A stretch of 64,000 nt of DNA from Pseudomonas neustonica. GTDB taxonomy: Bacteria > Pseudomonadota > Gammaproteobacteria > Pseudomonadales > Pseudomonadaceae. Of the stretch, positions 1-8,286 are shown piece after piece. The stretch lies in contig NZ_RKKU01000002.1 in the NCBI RefSeq assembly GCF_003797945.1, positions 186,001 to 250,000 of the forward strand, given 5' to 3'. Within the stretch, counting starts at the first letter, position 1, and every line of letters begins with the position of its first letter. The position numbers were made by a program, and so were the translations under genes. The notes under the pieces are model-generated. The model saw nothing but the letters and a program-made list of their open reading frames with translations. It had not been told where the DNA came from and made no database searches.

Positions 1-1
1 G

Positions 2-94
2 CAACTGGCAAAGCTGGATCGACGCGCCTACCGTGAAACCCGCACGCTGCTGCATGCTCGACTGCGCATGCAGCTAGGCAAGCTGTTCGGCTGA
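2..94 (+). CDS. 3' end of an unidentified gene (partial)
   Basis: An open frame enters from the left edge and ends at TGA 92-94, giving the last 30 residues of a protein. The tail is basic and helix-prone (LDRRAYRETRT, then RLRMQLGKLFG) and carries no motif I recognise. It converges on the thioesterase gene that follows on the other strand. The function cannot be inferred from this fragment, and it could still be a chance frame. Confidence 0.45.
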   Translation, partial: QLAKLDRRAYRETRTLLHARLRMQLGKLFG

Positions 95-148
95 ACCTTC
101 GCTAACAGGTGGCTTGCCCGCGCCAGCCGGGCAGCGCCTGCCTCTCGA

Positions 149-973
149 TCACTCCTTGTAATAAGCCACTTGCGTTGAGGTCAGCAGCAGGGTGCCATCG
201 TCGCTCCATACATGGGCAATCTGGTCCGAATAATTGTTGTGCATGCGCGCGGCACGCGCGTGGCCGAGCACATGACGGTCGCCGGCTTCAATCAGTTGCG
301 CGGCGTCGGCATGGTAGTAGTGGGTCATTGAGACTGTCCCTGCCGGGGTGAAGCGCTGACGGCGATGGAAGATTCGCGGGGCAAAGACATCGCCCATGGC
401 GGTTAGTGAGGCAAAGTCCAATGGCCTTGCTGGATTGTCACGGGCCCAGAGCACAGTGTCGGTATCGCCGGTGTCATGCTCGGATGGGCTGGCGGGATTG
501 AATAGCCCGGAGACATAGCGAAAATCATAGTTTTCAAACCAGCTGCGTTCCGTGCGCGAGACCAGCGGCAAACTGTCGGCGGCAACCGCCGCTGGCATGG
601 ACAGTTGTTGTTCCGACCAGGTTTCGCGGCGGGTAGCAAAAAAGGCGGTACCGCTGGTGACCACTTCACCCGCCTGGCGCTGCAGCAATAGCCAGTGCTG
701 GGTGGAGCGGTTGGTGCGGATGGGAGTGGCTTCGATTGCAAAGGCACCCGGTTGCACTGGTCCGGCAAAGTTAATGGTGAGCGAGATAGGCTCGCCGATA
801 CGCTCGGGGTGCTGGAGCACTGCGTTGAGTAGTGTCGCAGCGGTGACGCCACCAAAGGGCCCCACCATATTCTGATAGGTATCGCTGGTTGCGCCGGCAA
901 ACAGATTATTGTCTTGCGGTTGCAAGGCGATTGCCTGGTCAAAGGCGTGGCTGGTGGGCGTTGATGTACTCAT
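149..973 (-). CDS. acyl-CoA thioesterase, double-hotdog (TesB/4HBT_3-like)
   Basis: A 274-residue protein that probably hydrolyses acyl-CoA thioesters in the cytoplasm. The N-terminal half has the hotdog helix region GPFGGVTAATLLNAV followed by strands around SLTINFAGPVQPG; the C-terminal half repeats the fold, with SMTHYYHADAAQL and HNNYSDQIAHVW. The length suits the two-hotdog acyl-CoA thioesterase families. The start is the ATG at 973, the first Met of the frame. The gene lies alone between a convergent partial gene and a hairpin-flanked PEBP gene. The substrate is unknown. Nearby acyl-CoA enzymes (thiolase, 3-hydroxyacyl-CoA dehydrogenase, another thioesterase) make a role in fatty or aromatic acid breakdown plausible, but this is inference. 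Confidence 0.8.
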   Translation of the reverse strand: MSTSTPTSHAFDQAIALQPQDNNLFAGATSDTYQNMVGPFGGVTAATLLNAVLQHPERIGEPISLTINFAGPVQPGAFAIEATPIRTNRSTQHWLLLQRQAGEVVTSGTAFFATRRETWSEQQLSMPAAVAADSLPLVSRTERSWFENYDFRYVSGLFNPASPSEHDTGDTDTVLWARDNPARPLDFASLTAMGDVFAPRIFHRRQRFTPAGTVSMTHYYHADAAQLIEAGDRHVLGHARAARMHNNYSDQIAHVWSDDGTLLLTSTQVAYYKE

Positions 974-1144
974 TCAGGGAATTCCAACTGACAAAGGGCT
1001 CGAATAGGAGGGACATAATAAGGAGCGCTGTGGTTCGCTCACAATCAAGCTTATTGGCGCGAATTGGCCATCATGCGCAGGGGCAATTGCCCATCCTCAG
1101 GCGAGGTTAGTAATACGCGCAGACGTTGCTGTATAGGGGGGCTA

Positions 1145-1179
1145 ACAGGGCGGCGCGTGTATAACTCAGGCCGCCCTGT
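1145..1179 (-). terminator. 10-bp hairpin downstream of the PEBP gene
   Basis: Arms ACAGGGCGGC (1145-1154) and GCCGCCCTGT (1170-1179) are perfectly complementary around a 15-nt loop, 9 nt past the stop of the minus-strand PEBP gene. There is no clear U-run, so it may be a weak or Rho-assisted terminator or an mRNA 3'-end stabiliser. Confidence 0.45.
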
Positions 1180-1187
1180 CCTGTTAA

Positions 1188-1670
1188 TCAGCCGCGTTGG
1201 TAGCAGCCGATCAGGCGGTTCATTGCCGTTGCGTTGGGCTCGATCTTTTCAAGCAACTGCCACAGGTTCAGCCCTTCTGGCAGATTCAGCTCAGCATCCA
1301 GGGCTATTACCCAGAAGTAATATTTGTGCTGGCCGTGGCCTTCCGGCGGCATGGGGCCGTTGTAACCTGCCTTGCCGAAGTTATTTTTACCCTGGGTAAA
1401 ATCGCTGCAGTCTTCGCTCAACTCGCTCACGTTACCGGGAATGTTGTACAACACCCAGTGCACGAAGCCATAGGTGCCGTTGGCGGAGATCAAGGGGGCA
1501 TCAGGATCGTGGCAGATGATCGCGTAGCTTTTGGTGCCCTCAGGCGCGTTACTCCAGCTTAGTGCAGGAGAAGCGTCGACGCCTTCGCCAGTATGTTTGC
1601 TGGGGATGACGCCCTCTTGGGCGAAGGCCGGACTTTCAAGTTTCAGGTCGTTGGAAAAGGCAAATCCCAT
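1188..1670 (-). CDS. YbhB/YbcL family Raf-kinase-inhibitor-like protein (PEBP)
   Basis: A 160-residue protein of the bacterial phosphatidylethanolamine-binding-protein-like family, close to E. coli YbhB and YbcL in length. Family hallmarks are visible: SPALSWSNAPEGTKSYA, then CHDPDAP, FVHWVLYNIP, and a glycine/proline-rich YNGPMPPEGHG loop that forms the anion pocket. No signal peptide is present, so it is probably cytoplasmic. The start at 1670 is supported by AAGGAGAG about 6 nt upstream. Its biochemical role in bacteria is not established. It has its own 3' hairpin and appears to be a single-gene unit. Confidence 0.9.
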   Translation of the reverse strand: MGFAFSNDLKLESPAFAQEGVIPSKHTGEGVDASPALSWSNAPEGTKSYAIICHDPDAPLISANGTYGFVHWVLYNIPGNVSELSEDCSDFTQGKNNFGKAGYNGPMPPEGHGQHKYYFWVIALDAELNLPEGLNLWQLLEKIEPNATAMNRLIGCYQRG

Positions 1671-1745
1671 GATGCTCTCCTTGAGTTTGGCACGAAAGAG
1701 TTTTCAATATGACGCCGGGTAAAGCGCTAGGCAAGGCGCTGCTGC

Positions 1746-2039
1746 TCAATGCATGAGTGCGCTGAGTAGCCACAGGCCAAGCAAAATCCAGATGATGCCA
1801 ACGAGGATTCTTCTGCGTAGGAAGGCGCGCACACCGACGTAGATCAGGCACAGCCCCAGTATTACGGCGGCGATACTGAGCAGGCTGCTGTCGACACCGA
1901 GCGCGCGGGCAAAGCCGTTAACGAAGTCTGAGCTGGCATTGCTCAACAGGGTAAACAGCCAGACCAGGCTGTCGATAATAAAGCGGATGACGGTACCGAA
2001 AACCTGGCCCAGCCATTCAAATACGTTATTGGCCTGCAT
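1746..2039 (-). CDS. small two-helix inner-membrane protein, unknown
   Basis: A 97-residue hydrophobic protein with an amphipathic N-terminus, a first membrane segment around residues 14-33 (VIRFIIDSLVWLFTLL) and further hydrophobic stretches around 55-70 and 80-95, separated by a basic turn FLRRRI. No catalytic motif or named domain is recognised. It is flanked by the PEBP gene and the thiolase gene, both on the same strand but with gaps, so an operon link is unclear. The start at 2039 is the first ATG; the ribosome-binding site is weak. Confidence 0.65.
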   Translation of the reverse strand: MQANNVFEWLGQVFGTVIRFIIDSLVWLFTLLSNASSDFVNGFARALGVDSSLLSIAAVILGLCLIYVGVRAFLRRRILVGIIWILLGLWLLSALMH

Positions 2040-2144
2040 TCAATTATCTCTGTTCGCTAAGGTTGGCTTACTCGCTGGCGCTACCTTAGCAGAAGGCGGG
2101 AGCCGGCTGAACTGTTGCGCCTGCCCCCGCCAAGTCGGCCTGCC

Positions 2145-3344
2145 TTAGACGCGCTCGATAACCGCCGCTACGCCCTGGCCCAGGCCGATGCACAGGCTGA
2201 CCAGTGCATAGCGCTTGCCGGTGCGCTCCAGCTGGCGCAAGGCGGTCAGTGTCAGGCGTGCGCCGGACGCTCCCAGCGGGTGACCTACGGCAATAGCGCC
2301 ACCATTGGGGTTCAAGCGCGGATCATCGAATGCGATGCCCAGCTGCTTGGCGCAGCCCAACACCTGTGAGGCAAACGCCTCGTTGATTTCGATCACATCC
2401 ATATCGTCCAGGGTCAGGCCTGCTCGGCTCAGCGCCTTTTTGCAGGCTTCAACTGGTCCCAGACCCATGACGCGTGGCGCAACGCCGGACACCGCGCCAG
2501 CCAGCACCTTGGCGCGGGGCTTGATGCCGTACTTCTCGCCGATAGCGGCATCGCCAATCAGTAGCGCTGCCGCGCCATCATTGACGCCCGAAGCGTTACC
2601 AGCGGTGACTACGCCATCCTTGAACAGTGGGCGCAGGCCGCTGAGGGCAGCCATATCGCTGCTGGGGCGGGGGTGTTCATCCTGGTCGACTACCTTCGCA
2701 GGCTTCTTGCGGCCCTGGGATACTTCGATCGGCAGAATCTCATCGGTGAAGAAACCGTCGGCGCGAGCCGCTTCGTACAAGGCCTGGCTGCGCGCAGCGT
2801 AGGTATCCGCCTCTTCGCGGCTGATACCGACTTCGGCGGCTACGTTGTCAGCGGTCTGCGGCATGGTGTCATCGCCAAAGGCGTCTTCCACGCGCGGGTT
2901 GGGGAAGCGCGCGCCAATGGTACTGTCGAAGGCGCGGAAGTCGCGCGAGTAGGCGCTCTCGCTTTTAGCAATAACGAAAGGCGCACGGCTCATGCTTTCG
3001 GCACCGCCGGCGACAAACAGCTGACCTTCACCTGCCTTGACCGCGCGTGAAGCATCGAGCACTGCTGCCAGGCCTGAACCGCACAGACGGTTGACGGTAG
3101 CGCCGGCCACTTCCTGCGGCAGGCCGCTCATCAAGCCAGCATGGCGGGCAATATTGCGCGCGTCTTCACCGGCCTGGTTGGTGCAGCCCATGATCACGTC
3201 TTCGTAATCCTTGCCTTCGAAGGGATTACGCTTGATCAGCGCGCTCATGACGCTGGCGAGCAGATCGTCGGGGCGAACACTGGCCAGAGCTCCGGCGTGG
3301 CGACCGAAAGGTGAACGCAGGCCATCATAGATATAGGCAGTCAT
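2145..3344 (-). CDS. thiolase, PcaF/PaaJ type (3-oxoacyl-CoA or 3-oxoadipyl-CoA thiolase)
   Basis: A 399-residue thiolase that cleaves a 3-oxoacyl-CoA with CoA. The nucleophilic Cys lies in VNRLCGSGLA (about residue 90), the catalytic His in VGHPLGASGARL, and the second Cys in LCIGLGQG near the C-terminus. Stretches such as GCTNQAGEDARN, MSRAPFVIAKSESA and TIGARFPNP resemble the beta-ketoadipate/phenylacetate thiolases PcaF and PaaJ more than FadA, as far as can be judged by eye. The start at 3344 follows AGGAG, and only 3 nt separate it from the stop of the upstream dehydrogenase, so the two are almost certainly co-transcribed. No other paa or pca gene is in the window, so the true substrate (ring-derived or fatty acyl) is open. 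Confidence 0.88.
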   Translation of the reverse strand: MTAYIYDGLRSPFGRHAGALASVRPDDLLASVMSALIKRNPFEGKDYEDVIMGCTNQAGEDARNIARHAGLMSGLPQEVAGATVNRLCGSGLAAVLDASRAVKAGEGQLFVAGGAESMSRAPFVIAKSESAYSRDFRAFDSTIGARFPNPRVEDAFGDDTMPQTADNVAAEVGISREEADTYAARSQALYEAARADGFFTDEILPIEVSQGRKKPAKVVDQDEHPRPSSDMAALSGLRPLFKDGVVTAGNASGVNDGAAALLIGDAAIGEKYGIKPRAKVLAGAVSGVAPRVMGLGPVEACKKALSRAGLTLDDMDVIEINEAFASQVLGCAKQLGIAFDDPRLNPNGGAIAVGHPLGASGARLTLTALRQLERTGKRYALVSLCIGLGQGVAAVIERV

Positions 3345-3347
3345 GTC

Positions 3348-4862
3348 TTACTCCTGAAAATCGGGTGTGGTCAAAGGCAGATCAAGCTGGACGCGGCGGC
3401 GCAGCCAAGGGCTGGGACGGTAGCGCGGCTCGCCGTAAACGGCCTGCAGATTATTGAGTACGGCAAGTATGTTGGCTTCGCCATAATGCTCACCGAACGC
3501 CAGCGGGCCTTTGGGATAGCCCAGAGCCAGTTGAATGGCGCGGTCCAGCGTTTGCGGAGTAGCAATGCCTTTCTGCACGATTTCGCAGCCTAGATTGACG
3601 ACGCTGGCAATCAGGCGCTGAACCACAAAGCCGGCTGAATCGTTGATCACTTCGACGGGCACGCCATCTGCGCTGAGCGCCTGGCGAGCCTGGGCTACTA
3701 CCTCTGCGTTGGCGGCGGGTTGGCGCATCAGTGTGCGGCGTTTGTCCCATTGAACGAAGCTGTCGAGTGCCAGTGTGCGTTCGGCTGGCAGTCCCAGTTG
3801 GGTCAGGGCGGTGCTGCAGTCGTCTCCCAGAGGGGTGATCAGGCAAATGGCATCGTCCGAAGGTTTTGTCCCGGTTTCCAGTATAGCGCCGGCGCTGGTC
3901 AACACGTCGCTGACCTGATTGCGTAGCGCGTCGTCATCGGTCTCTAGCCAAAACGGGCGGTTGATCAGCACGGTCTCGGGCTGCGCTTCGGCAGGTTCAA
4001 TTTTCTGGCCGTCTTCGTAACGGTAGAAGCCCTGGCCGGTCTTGCGGCCCAGCAGGCCAGCGGCCACGCGCTGTGCGGCGATGAAGGATGGGGTGTAGCG
4101 CGGGTCATGATAGAACTGCTCGTACACCGATTCCATTACCGCGTGAGAGACGTCGAGCCCGGTCAGGTCAAACAGCTCGAACGGGCCCATACGGAAGCCC
4201 GGGCCGTCGCGCAGGATGCGGTCGATCTGTGAGGGGGTCGCCACGCCTTCGCTAAGTATGCGCAGCGCCTCGGTACCAAAAGCGCGGCCCGCATGATTCA
4301 CCAGGAAGCCGGGGGTGTCAGGGGTAATGGCGGGGAAGTGACCGGCGGTGTTGGCCAGCTCGACCAGGCCTTCGATGACGCGCTCGTCGGTGCGCTCACC
4401 GCGCACCACCTCAACAATCTTCATCAGAGGCACGGGATTGAAGAAGTGGAAGCCTGCGACGCGGCCCGGATGCTTGGCGCTGCTGGCAATACGGGTGACC
4501 GAGAGCGAAGAGGTATTGGTAGCCAGTACGCAATCTTCGCGGACGATGGCTTCCAGATCGGCGAACAACTTCTGTTTTACCTCCAGCAACTCGACGATAG
4601 CTTCGATCACCAGGTCGCAGTCTTTCAGGTCTTCCAGCTTTTGCGCGGGCTGCATGCGGGCAATTGTTGCCTCCAGCTCCGCCTCGGTCATTTTGCCTTT
4701 GGCCTGGGCACGCTGTAGCAGGTTGCGGTTGAACTGCAGCGCGTCGTCAATGGCTTCGGCGCGGGTATCGAACAGTTGAACCTGCTGACCGCTGCTGGCG
4801 AATAGTTGGGCAATACCCCGGCCCATGGCGCCGGCGCCGATAACGCCAATCCGATTGAACAT
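3348..4862 (-). CDS. 3-hydroxyacyl-CoA dehydrogenase, PaaH type, two C-terminal domains
   Basis: A 504-residue NAD-dependent dehydrogenase oxidising 3-hydroxyacyl-CoA. The Rossmann motif GAGAMGRGIAQ is at residues 9-19. The substrate region includes GFHFFNPVPLMKIVEVV and the PGFLVNHAGRAF segment that opens the first C-terminal domain; a second such domain lies at about 410-490 (INDSAGFVVQRLIAS, LGYPKGPLAFGE). This length and duplicated C-terminal domain are typical of PaaH/PaaC. The start at 4862 has AGAGGAA upstream. It is the first gene of a two-gene operon with the thiolase and faces a divergent PaaI-like thioesterase across a 237-bp gap that holds a palindrome. A role in aromatic or fatty acid beta-oxidation is inferred. 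Confidence 0.9.
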   Translation of the reverse strand: MFNRIGVIGAGAMGRGIAQLFASSGQQVQLFDTRAEAIDDALQFNRNLLQRAQAKGKMTEAELEATIARMQPAQKLEDLKDCDLVIEAIVELLEVKQKLFADLEAIVREDCVLATNTSSLSVTRIASSAKHPGRVAGFHFFNPVPLMKIVEVVRGERTDERVIEGLVELANTAGHFPAITPDTPGFLVNHAGRAFGTEALRILSEGVATPSQIDRILRDGPGFRMGPFELFDLTGLDVSHAVMESVYEQFYHDPRYTPSFIAAQRVAAGLLGRKTGQGFYRYEDGQKIEPAEAQPETVLINRPFWLETDDDALRNQVSDVLTSAGAILETGTKPSDDAICLITPLGDDCSTALTQLGLPAERTLALDSFVQWDKRRTLMRQPAANAEVVAQARQALSADGVPVEVINDSAGFVVQRLIASVVNLGCEIVQKGIATPQTLDRAIQLALGYPKGPLAFGEHYGEANILAVLNNLQAVYGEPRYRPSPWLRRRVQLDLPLTTPDFQE

Positions 4863-4894
4863 GCGTGGTTCCTCTGGTATTCGTTAAGTCAGTT

Positions 4895-4913
4895 TGTTTC
4901 GCATGGCGAAACA
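4895..4913. promoter_or_regulatory. palindromic operator candidate between paaH-like and thioesterase genes
   Basis: TGTTTCGCATGGCGAAACA has 8-bp perfect arms around ATG and lies 33 nt upstream of the dehydrogenase start, in the divergent intergenic region 4863-5099. The position and symmetry fit a repressor or activator box. No regulator gene is adjacent, so the cognate protein is unknown. Nothing else convincing was seen in this 237-bp gap. Confidence 0.5.
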
Positions 4914-5099
4914 GTATTTCGTTTAATGTGCTGGGAGATTAAATCCTGTACCGTGCGAGTGCAAGTTCGGCGACAGTCTGGCCTTGTCACCCTGTGCAAT
5001 AATTGTTGGCTGTCGAGACAGTCAAGCACGCGACCCATAGCTGTTGCGTCCAGACTGTCATAATCCCATCGAGTGTAGTGAATAAAAGGTGTTGCACCC

Positions 5100-5528
5100 G
5101 TGAATCAAGATGAACGTCAAGCCATTGCCCGTACGGTCACCGGTTTCTTTCAGGAGTTGGGCGCTGAGCTGGAGGAGTACAGCCAGGGGCGAGCGGTGGT
5201 CGCGCTGACACTGACTCAGAAACATATGAACAATGCCAGCAATCTGCACGGCGGCGTCACGGCGAGCCTGTTGGATATTGCCATGGGTTTGTGCGGGACT
5301 TGGGCAGAATCGCCAGACGAGCGCCGGGTAGCAATTACGCTGTCACTCAACACCAATTTTTCCGCCACTGCCCAGGCTGGCAGCCGGGTGCGCGCCGTCG
5401 CGACCTGCCGCAGTGGTGGCCACAAGGTCTTTATGGCCAGCTGCGACCTGCTGGATCAGGACGATAAGTTGCTCGGCTTCGGCGACGGCGTATTCAAGAA
5501 AGGTGCTTATCGCAAGGACCTGCCGTGA
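5100..5528 (+). CDS. PaaI-family hotdog thioesterase
   Basis: A 142-residue single-hotdog protein. The family signature is clear: NLHGGVTASLLDIAMG (about residues 47-62) supplies the conserved HGG loop and the acidic residue used for water activation in PaaI-type acyl-CoA thioesterases, followed by SLNTNFSATAQAGSRV. The frame starts with GTG at 5100. It is divergent from the PaaH-type dehydrogenase operon, so it may clear stalled acyl-CoA intermediates, as PaaI does in phenylacetate catabolism; that is inference. Its last codons overlap the next gene by 4 nt (GTGA), implying translational coupling to the membrane protein. Confidence 0.85.
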   Translation: MNQDERQAIARTVTGFFQELGAELEEYSQGRAVVALTLTQKHMNNASNLHGGVTASLLDIAMGLCGTWAESPDERRVAITLSLNTNFSATAQAGSRVRAVATCRSGGHKVFMASCDLLDQDDKLLGFGDGVFKKGAYRKDLP

Positions 5529-6871
5529 AGGCCACAGTGCTGCTGCCCCTTGGGGTGGCGCTTGAGCTCTTAGGGCTGCTGACTCAGCAGCACTGGTTCA
5601 GCTGGTGCGCCGCTGGGTCCTTTGCGCTGTATTTTCTGCTGCATTTCAACCGGCTGAATCCTTATCCGCGTTGGCTAGGTGTCGCTACCCTGGCCATTCT
5701 GCTGGCATCAATCTTTCTTGCTCAGCCGGAAGCTGCGTTATGGCCCAAATTGGCGAGCTCGGTGGCTTACTACACCAGCTTTCTGGGGGCGCTGGGTCTG
5801 ATGCAGTTGCTGGCGCAGCGTCTGCCGCAGTTGCGCGAGCTGCACAAGGCGTTATTGTCCGGCTCCAAGGTCGTCCTGTATCCGCGTTACGTGCTGACCG
5901 CGGGCAGCATCGGCTCGATTCTCAACTTCGGCATGATGAATCTGCTGTGTGGCACCCTAACCGAGCATCTGAAGCGTTATTCGCTGACCGATGAGCAGCG
6001 GCGAAGCGGGCTGCGCAGTGTGATGGTAACGACCTTGCGCGGCTTCGCGCTGGTGCCCTTGCTGGCGCCTACCAGCGTCACCATTGCGATTATTTCGCGG
6101 GAAATGCCCGAGCAATCCTGGAGTACCATGGTGCCTTACGGCGCCGTTGCTGCGCTGATGATGATCGTGGTCGGTTGGCGACGGGAAACCACCGGGCTGT
6201 TGGAGCTGCGTGACAATATAGGCGATTCGAGCAAGGCTGACGGCATGCTAGAGTTGTTGCTGGGCAGTCTGGTCGGGCTGGGCGCAATCGGCGTGCTGGC
6301 CTCATTGTCCAGCCTGACCGCTTCGCAGTCGGCCATGGTACTGGTGCCTTTTGGGGTGATTGGCTATCTGCTGTGGCGTGAGCGCTCACCGCGTGCTGTG
6401 TTGCAGGAGGTCACTGACAACATGGCCAGCATGCATAACGAGATGTTCATCTTCGGCTGCGCCGCGTTGCTCGGTGGCGTGCTTGGCGCGGTAGCCCCGC
6501 TGGAAGAGATCGCCGCTTGGCTGGCGCAAGATCCCAAATACAATATTCTGCTGGCGGTCGGCAGCCTCTTCAGCACTATAACTCTGGCCGTATTGGGGCT
6601 GGCGCCCATTGTCTCGTTGTCGTTGATTGCCGGGCTTCTGGCGCAGTTGTCATTGCTGGGGGTGCCCATCATGACGCCTGCTGTCGGCTTGATGTGCGGC
6701 TTCTCGCTGGCGATGATCTTCTCGCCCTTCGGTCCGTCTACACTGATTTTGTCGCGTTACAGCGGCGAGACACCGTTTCGCGTGGCCTTTGGCTGGAACG
6801 GACGCTTTGTCCTCAGCGTCATGCCACTGTTATTGTTGTTGATCTTCTTTACCTATTGGCAGCAATCCTGA
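5525..6871 (+). CDS. multipass membrane protein of unknown function
   Basis: A 448-residue, very hydrophobic protein with roughly ten or more membrane segments, starting at once with a hydrophobic stretch (LLPLGVALELLGLL). A central charged loop (GWRRETTGLLELRDN) splits two membrane bundles, a layout common in secondary transporters. A conserved-looking C-terminal segment reads FSPFGPSTLILSRYSGE. I cannot assign a named family. It starts at GTG 5525 inside the 3' end of the thioesterase gene (4-nt overlap), and its TGA directly abuts the mutM ATG, so the three genes probably share a transcript. P. aeruginosa has a membrane-protein gene next to mutM as well (from memory). A transport role is inference. 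Confidence 0.7.
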   Translation: MKATVLLPLGVALELLGLLTQQHWFSWCAAGSFALYFLLHFNRLNPYPRWLGVATLAILLASIFLAQPEAALWPKLASSVAYYTSFLGALGLMQLLAQRLPQLRELHKALLSGSKVVLYPRYVLTAGSIGSILNFGMMNLLCGTLTEHLKRYSLTDEQRRSGLRSVMVTTLRGFALVPLLAPTSVTIAIISREMPEQSWSTMVPYGAVAALMMIVVGWRRETTGLLELRDNIGDSSKADGMLELLLGSLVGLGAIGVLASLSSLTASQSAMVLVPFGVIGYLLWRERSPRAVLQEVTDNMASMHNEMFIFGCAALLGGVLGAVAPLEEIAAWLAQDPKYNILLAVGSLFSTITLAVLGLAPIVSLSLIAGLLAQLSLLGVPIMTPAVGLMCGFSLAMIFSPFGPSTLILSRYSGETPFRVAFGWNGRFVLSVMPLLLLLIFFTYWQQS

Positions 6872-7684
6872 ATGCCCGAACTACCTGAAGTAGAAACGAC
6901 ACGCCGCGGTATCGCACCGCACCTTGAAGGCAAAACCGTGACGCGCCTGATCGTGCGTGAGCGCCGCCTGCGTTGGCCCATTCCCGAAGACCTGGCGATT
7001 CAGATTGAAGGACAGCGTTTTGAGCAAATCGACCGTCGGGCCAAATACCTGCTGATGCAGATTGGCGGCGGTACGCTGATTAGCCACTTGGGCATGTCGG
7101 GTAACCTGCGTTTGGTCGAGGCTGGCACGCCAGCGGCCAAGCACGAGCATGTGGATATCGAACTGGATTCCGGTATGGCGCTACGCTATACGGATCCGCG
7201 TCGATTCGGGGCGATGCTGTGGGCGCGCAAGGGCGAGCCCCATGCACTGCTGGCAAAGCTCGGGCCCGAGCCGCTATCGGTCGACTTTGATGGTGAGCGT
7301 CTGTACCAGCGCTCGCGTGGCAAGAGTAGCGCGGTAAAGCCTTTCATCATGGATAACGCGGTGGTTGTCGGGGTGGGTAACATTTACGCTAGTGAGGCGC
7401 TATTTGCTGCTGGAATTGATCCGCGCCGTGAAGCCGGGCGTATCAGCCGGGCGCGCTATCTCAAGCTGGCAGACGAGATCAAACGCATCCTCGCCCATGC
7501 GATTGAGCGCGGCGGTACTACGCTACGTGATTTTGTCGGTGGTGACGGTCAACCGGGTTATTTCAAGCAGGAGCTATTTGTGTATGGCCGGCCAGGCCAG
7601 ATGTGCAAGGTCTGTGGGACGACGCTGAGTGAGGTCAAGTTGGGCCAGCGCAGCTCGGTTTTTTGCCGTCAATGTCAGGGTTAA
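6872..7684 (+). CDS. mutM: formamidopyrimidine-DNA glycosylase / AP lyase
   Basis: MutM (Fpg), 270 residues, the usual family length, removes 8-oxoguanine and formamidopyrimidines from DNA and nicks the abasic site. The N-terminus is the diagnostic [14 protein letters not shown], where Pro2 is the catalytic nucleophile and Glu3 and Glu6 assist. The [11 protein letters not shown] loop and the helix-two-turn-helix [15 protein letters not shown] follow. The C-terminal zinc finger has four cysteines (CKVCG and FCRQCQ). The start is fixed by the need for Pro2 and sits immediately after the TGA of the preceding gene. Confidence 0.98.
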   Translation: MPELPEVETTRRGIAPHLEGKTVTRLIVRERRLRWPIPEDLAIQIEGQRFEQIDRRAKYLLMQIGGGTLISHLGMSGNLRLVEAGTPAAKHEHVDIELDSGMALRYTDPRRFGAMLWARKGEPHALLAKLGPEPLSVDFDGERLYQRSRGKSSAVKPFIMDNAVVVGVGNIYASEALFAAGIDPRREAGRISRARYLKLADEIKRILAHAIERGGTTLRDFVGGDGQPGYFKQELFVYGRPGQMCKVCGTTLSEVKLGQRSSVFCRQCQG

Positions 7685-7750
7685 GGACGGGTTATGAGTC
7701 GCGAAAAGCCAGTAAGAATAGAGGTCTTGGCCTAATTTCAGTCAGCTACG

Positions 7751-7779
7751 TTCCGAAACCTGCGGAATGTGCCTACAAT
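7751..7779 (+). promoter_or_regulatory. possible sigma-70 promoter of the small exported protein gene
   Basis: A good -10 box TACAAT (7774-7779) lies 17 nt after a poor -35 TTCCGA (7751-7756), about 80 nt ahead of the start at 7861. TTCCG and CGGAA around the spacer also form a 5-bp inverted repeat, which could be a regulator half-site pair or chance. Confidence 0.4.
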
Positions 7780-7860
7780 GGAGTGTGATACCAGCGGCCC
7801 ATAGGAAAAGGGGTCGTGTAACAAGACCAACGCCTTTCGGGCCACAACCAGGGATTCAAT

Positions 7861-8193
7861 ATGCGCCTGTTACGTCAAACTACTGCTTTAGCTGCCGGCC
7901 TGCTGATGAGTGTCAGCGTTATGGCTGCTGAAAACTACAATTCCTACCAGCAAGAGGAGCCCGGTTACTTTGCCATGATAGGCGACCTGGTCATTGCTCG
8001 TCCGCTGTTATTGGCTGTTACTGCCGTTGGTGCGGCTGCTTTCGTGGTTAGCCTGCCGTTCTCTGCTGCTGGCGGTAATGTCGCCGAAGCAGGCCGTGAG
8101 CTGGTAGTCCGTCCCGGTGCCGAGACCTTTGTTCGTTGCCTCGGCTGCACGCGCAGCGGCTACGGCCGCAAGCAGCAAGACGAGAACCTCTGA
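7861..8193 (+). CDS. small exported/membrane protein, unknown
   Basis: A 110-residue protein with a clear N-terminal signal peptide (basic RLLRQT, hydrophobic core [12 protein letters not shown], likely cleavage after VMAA). A second hydrophobic span, around residues 47-70 ([20 protein letters not shown]), probably anchors the mature protein in the inner membrane. A short tail has the pair [11 protein letters not shown], whose closely spaced cysteines may be redox or metal active. I recognise no named family. The gene sits between mutM and the Na/Pi cotransporter with its own likely promoter. Confidence 0.65.
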   Translation: MRLLRQTTALAAGLLMSVSVMAAENYNSYQQEEPGYFAMIGDLVIARPLLLAVTAVGAAAFVVSLPFSAAGGNVAEAGRELVVRPGAETFVRCLGCTRSGYGRKQQDENL

Positions 8194-8286
8194 GGCCGCT
8201 ATTTGCGCCGGGGTCTGCTGTAAAAGCTGCCCGCTCGTGCGCAGCGTGTTGCGCCTGCCGCCGATCTGATCCGGCGTGCTAGAAAC

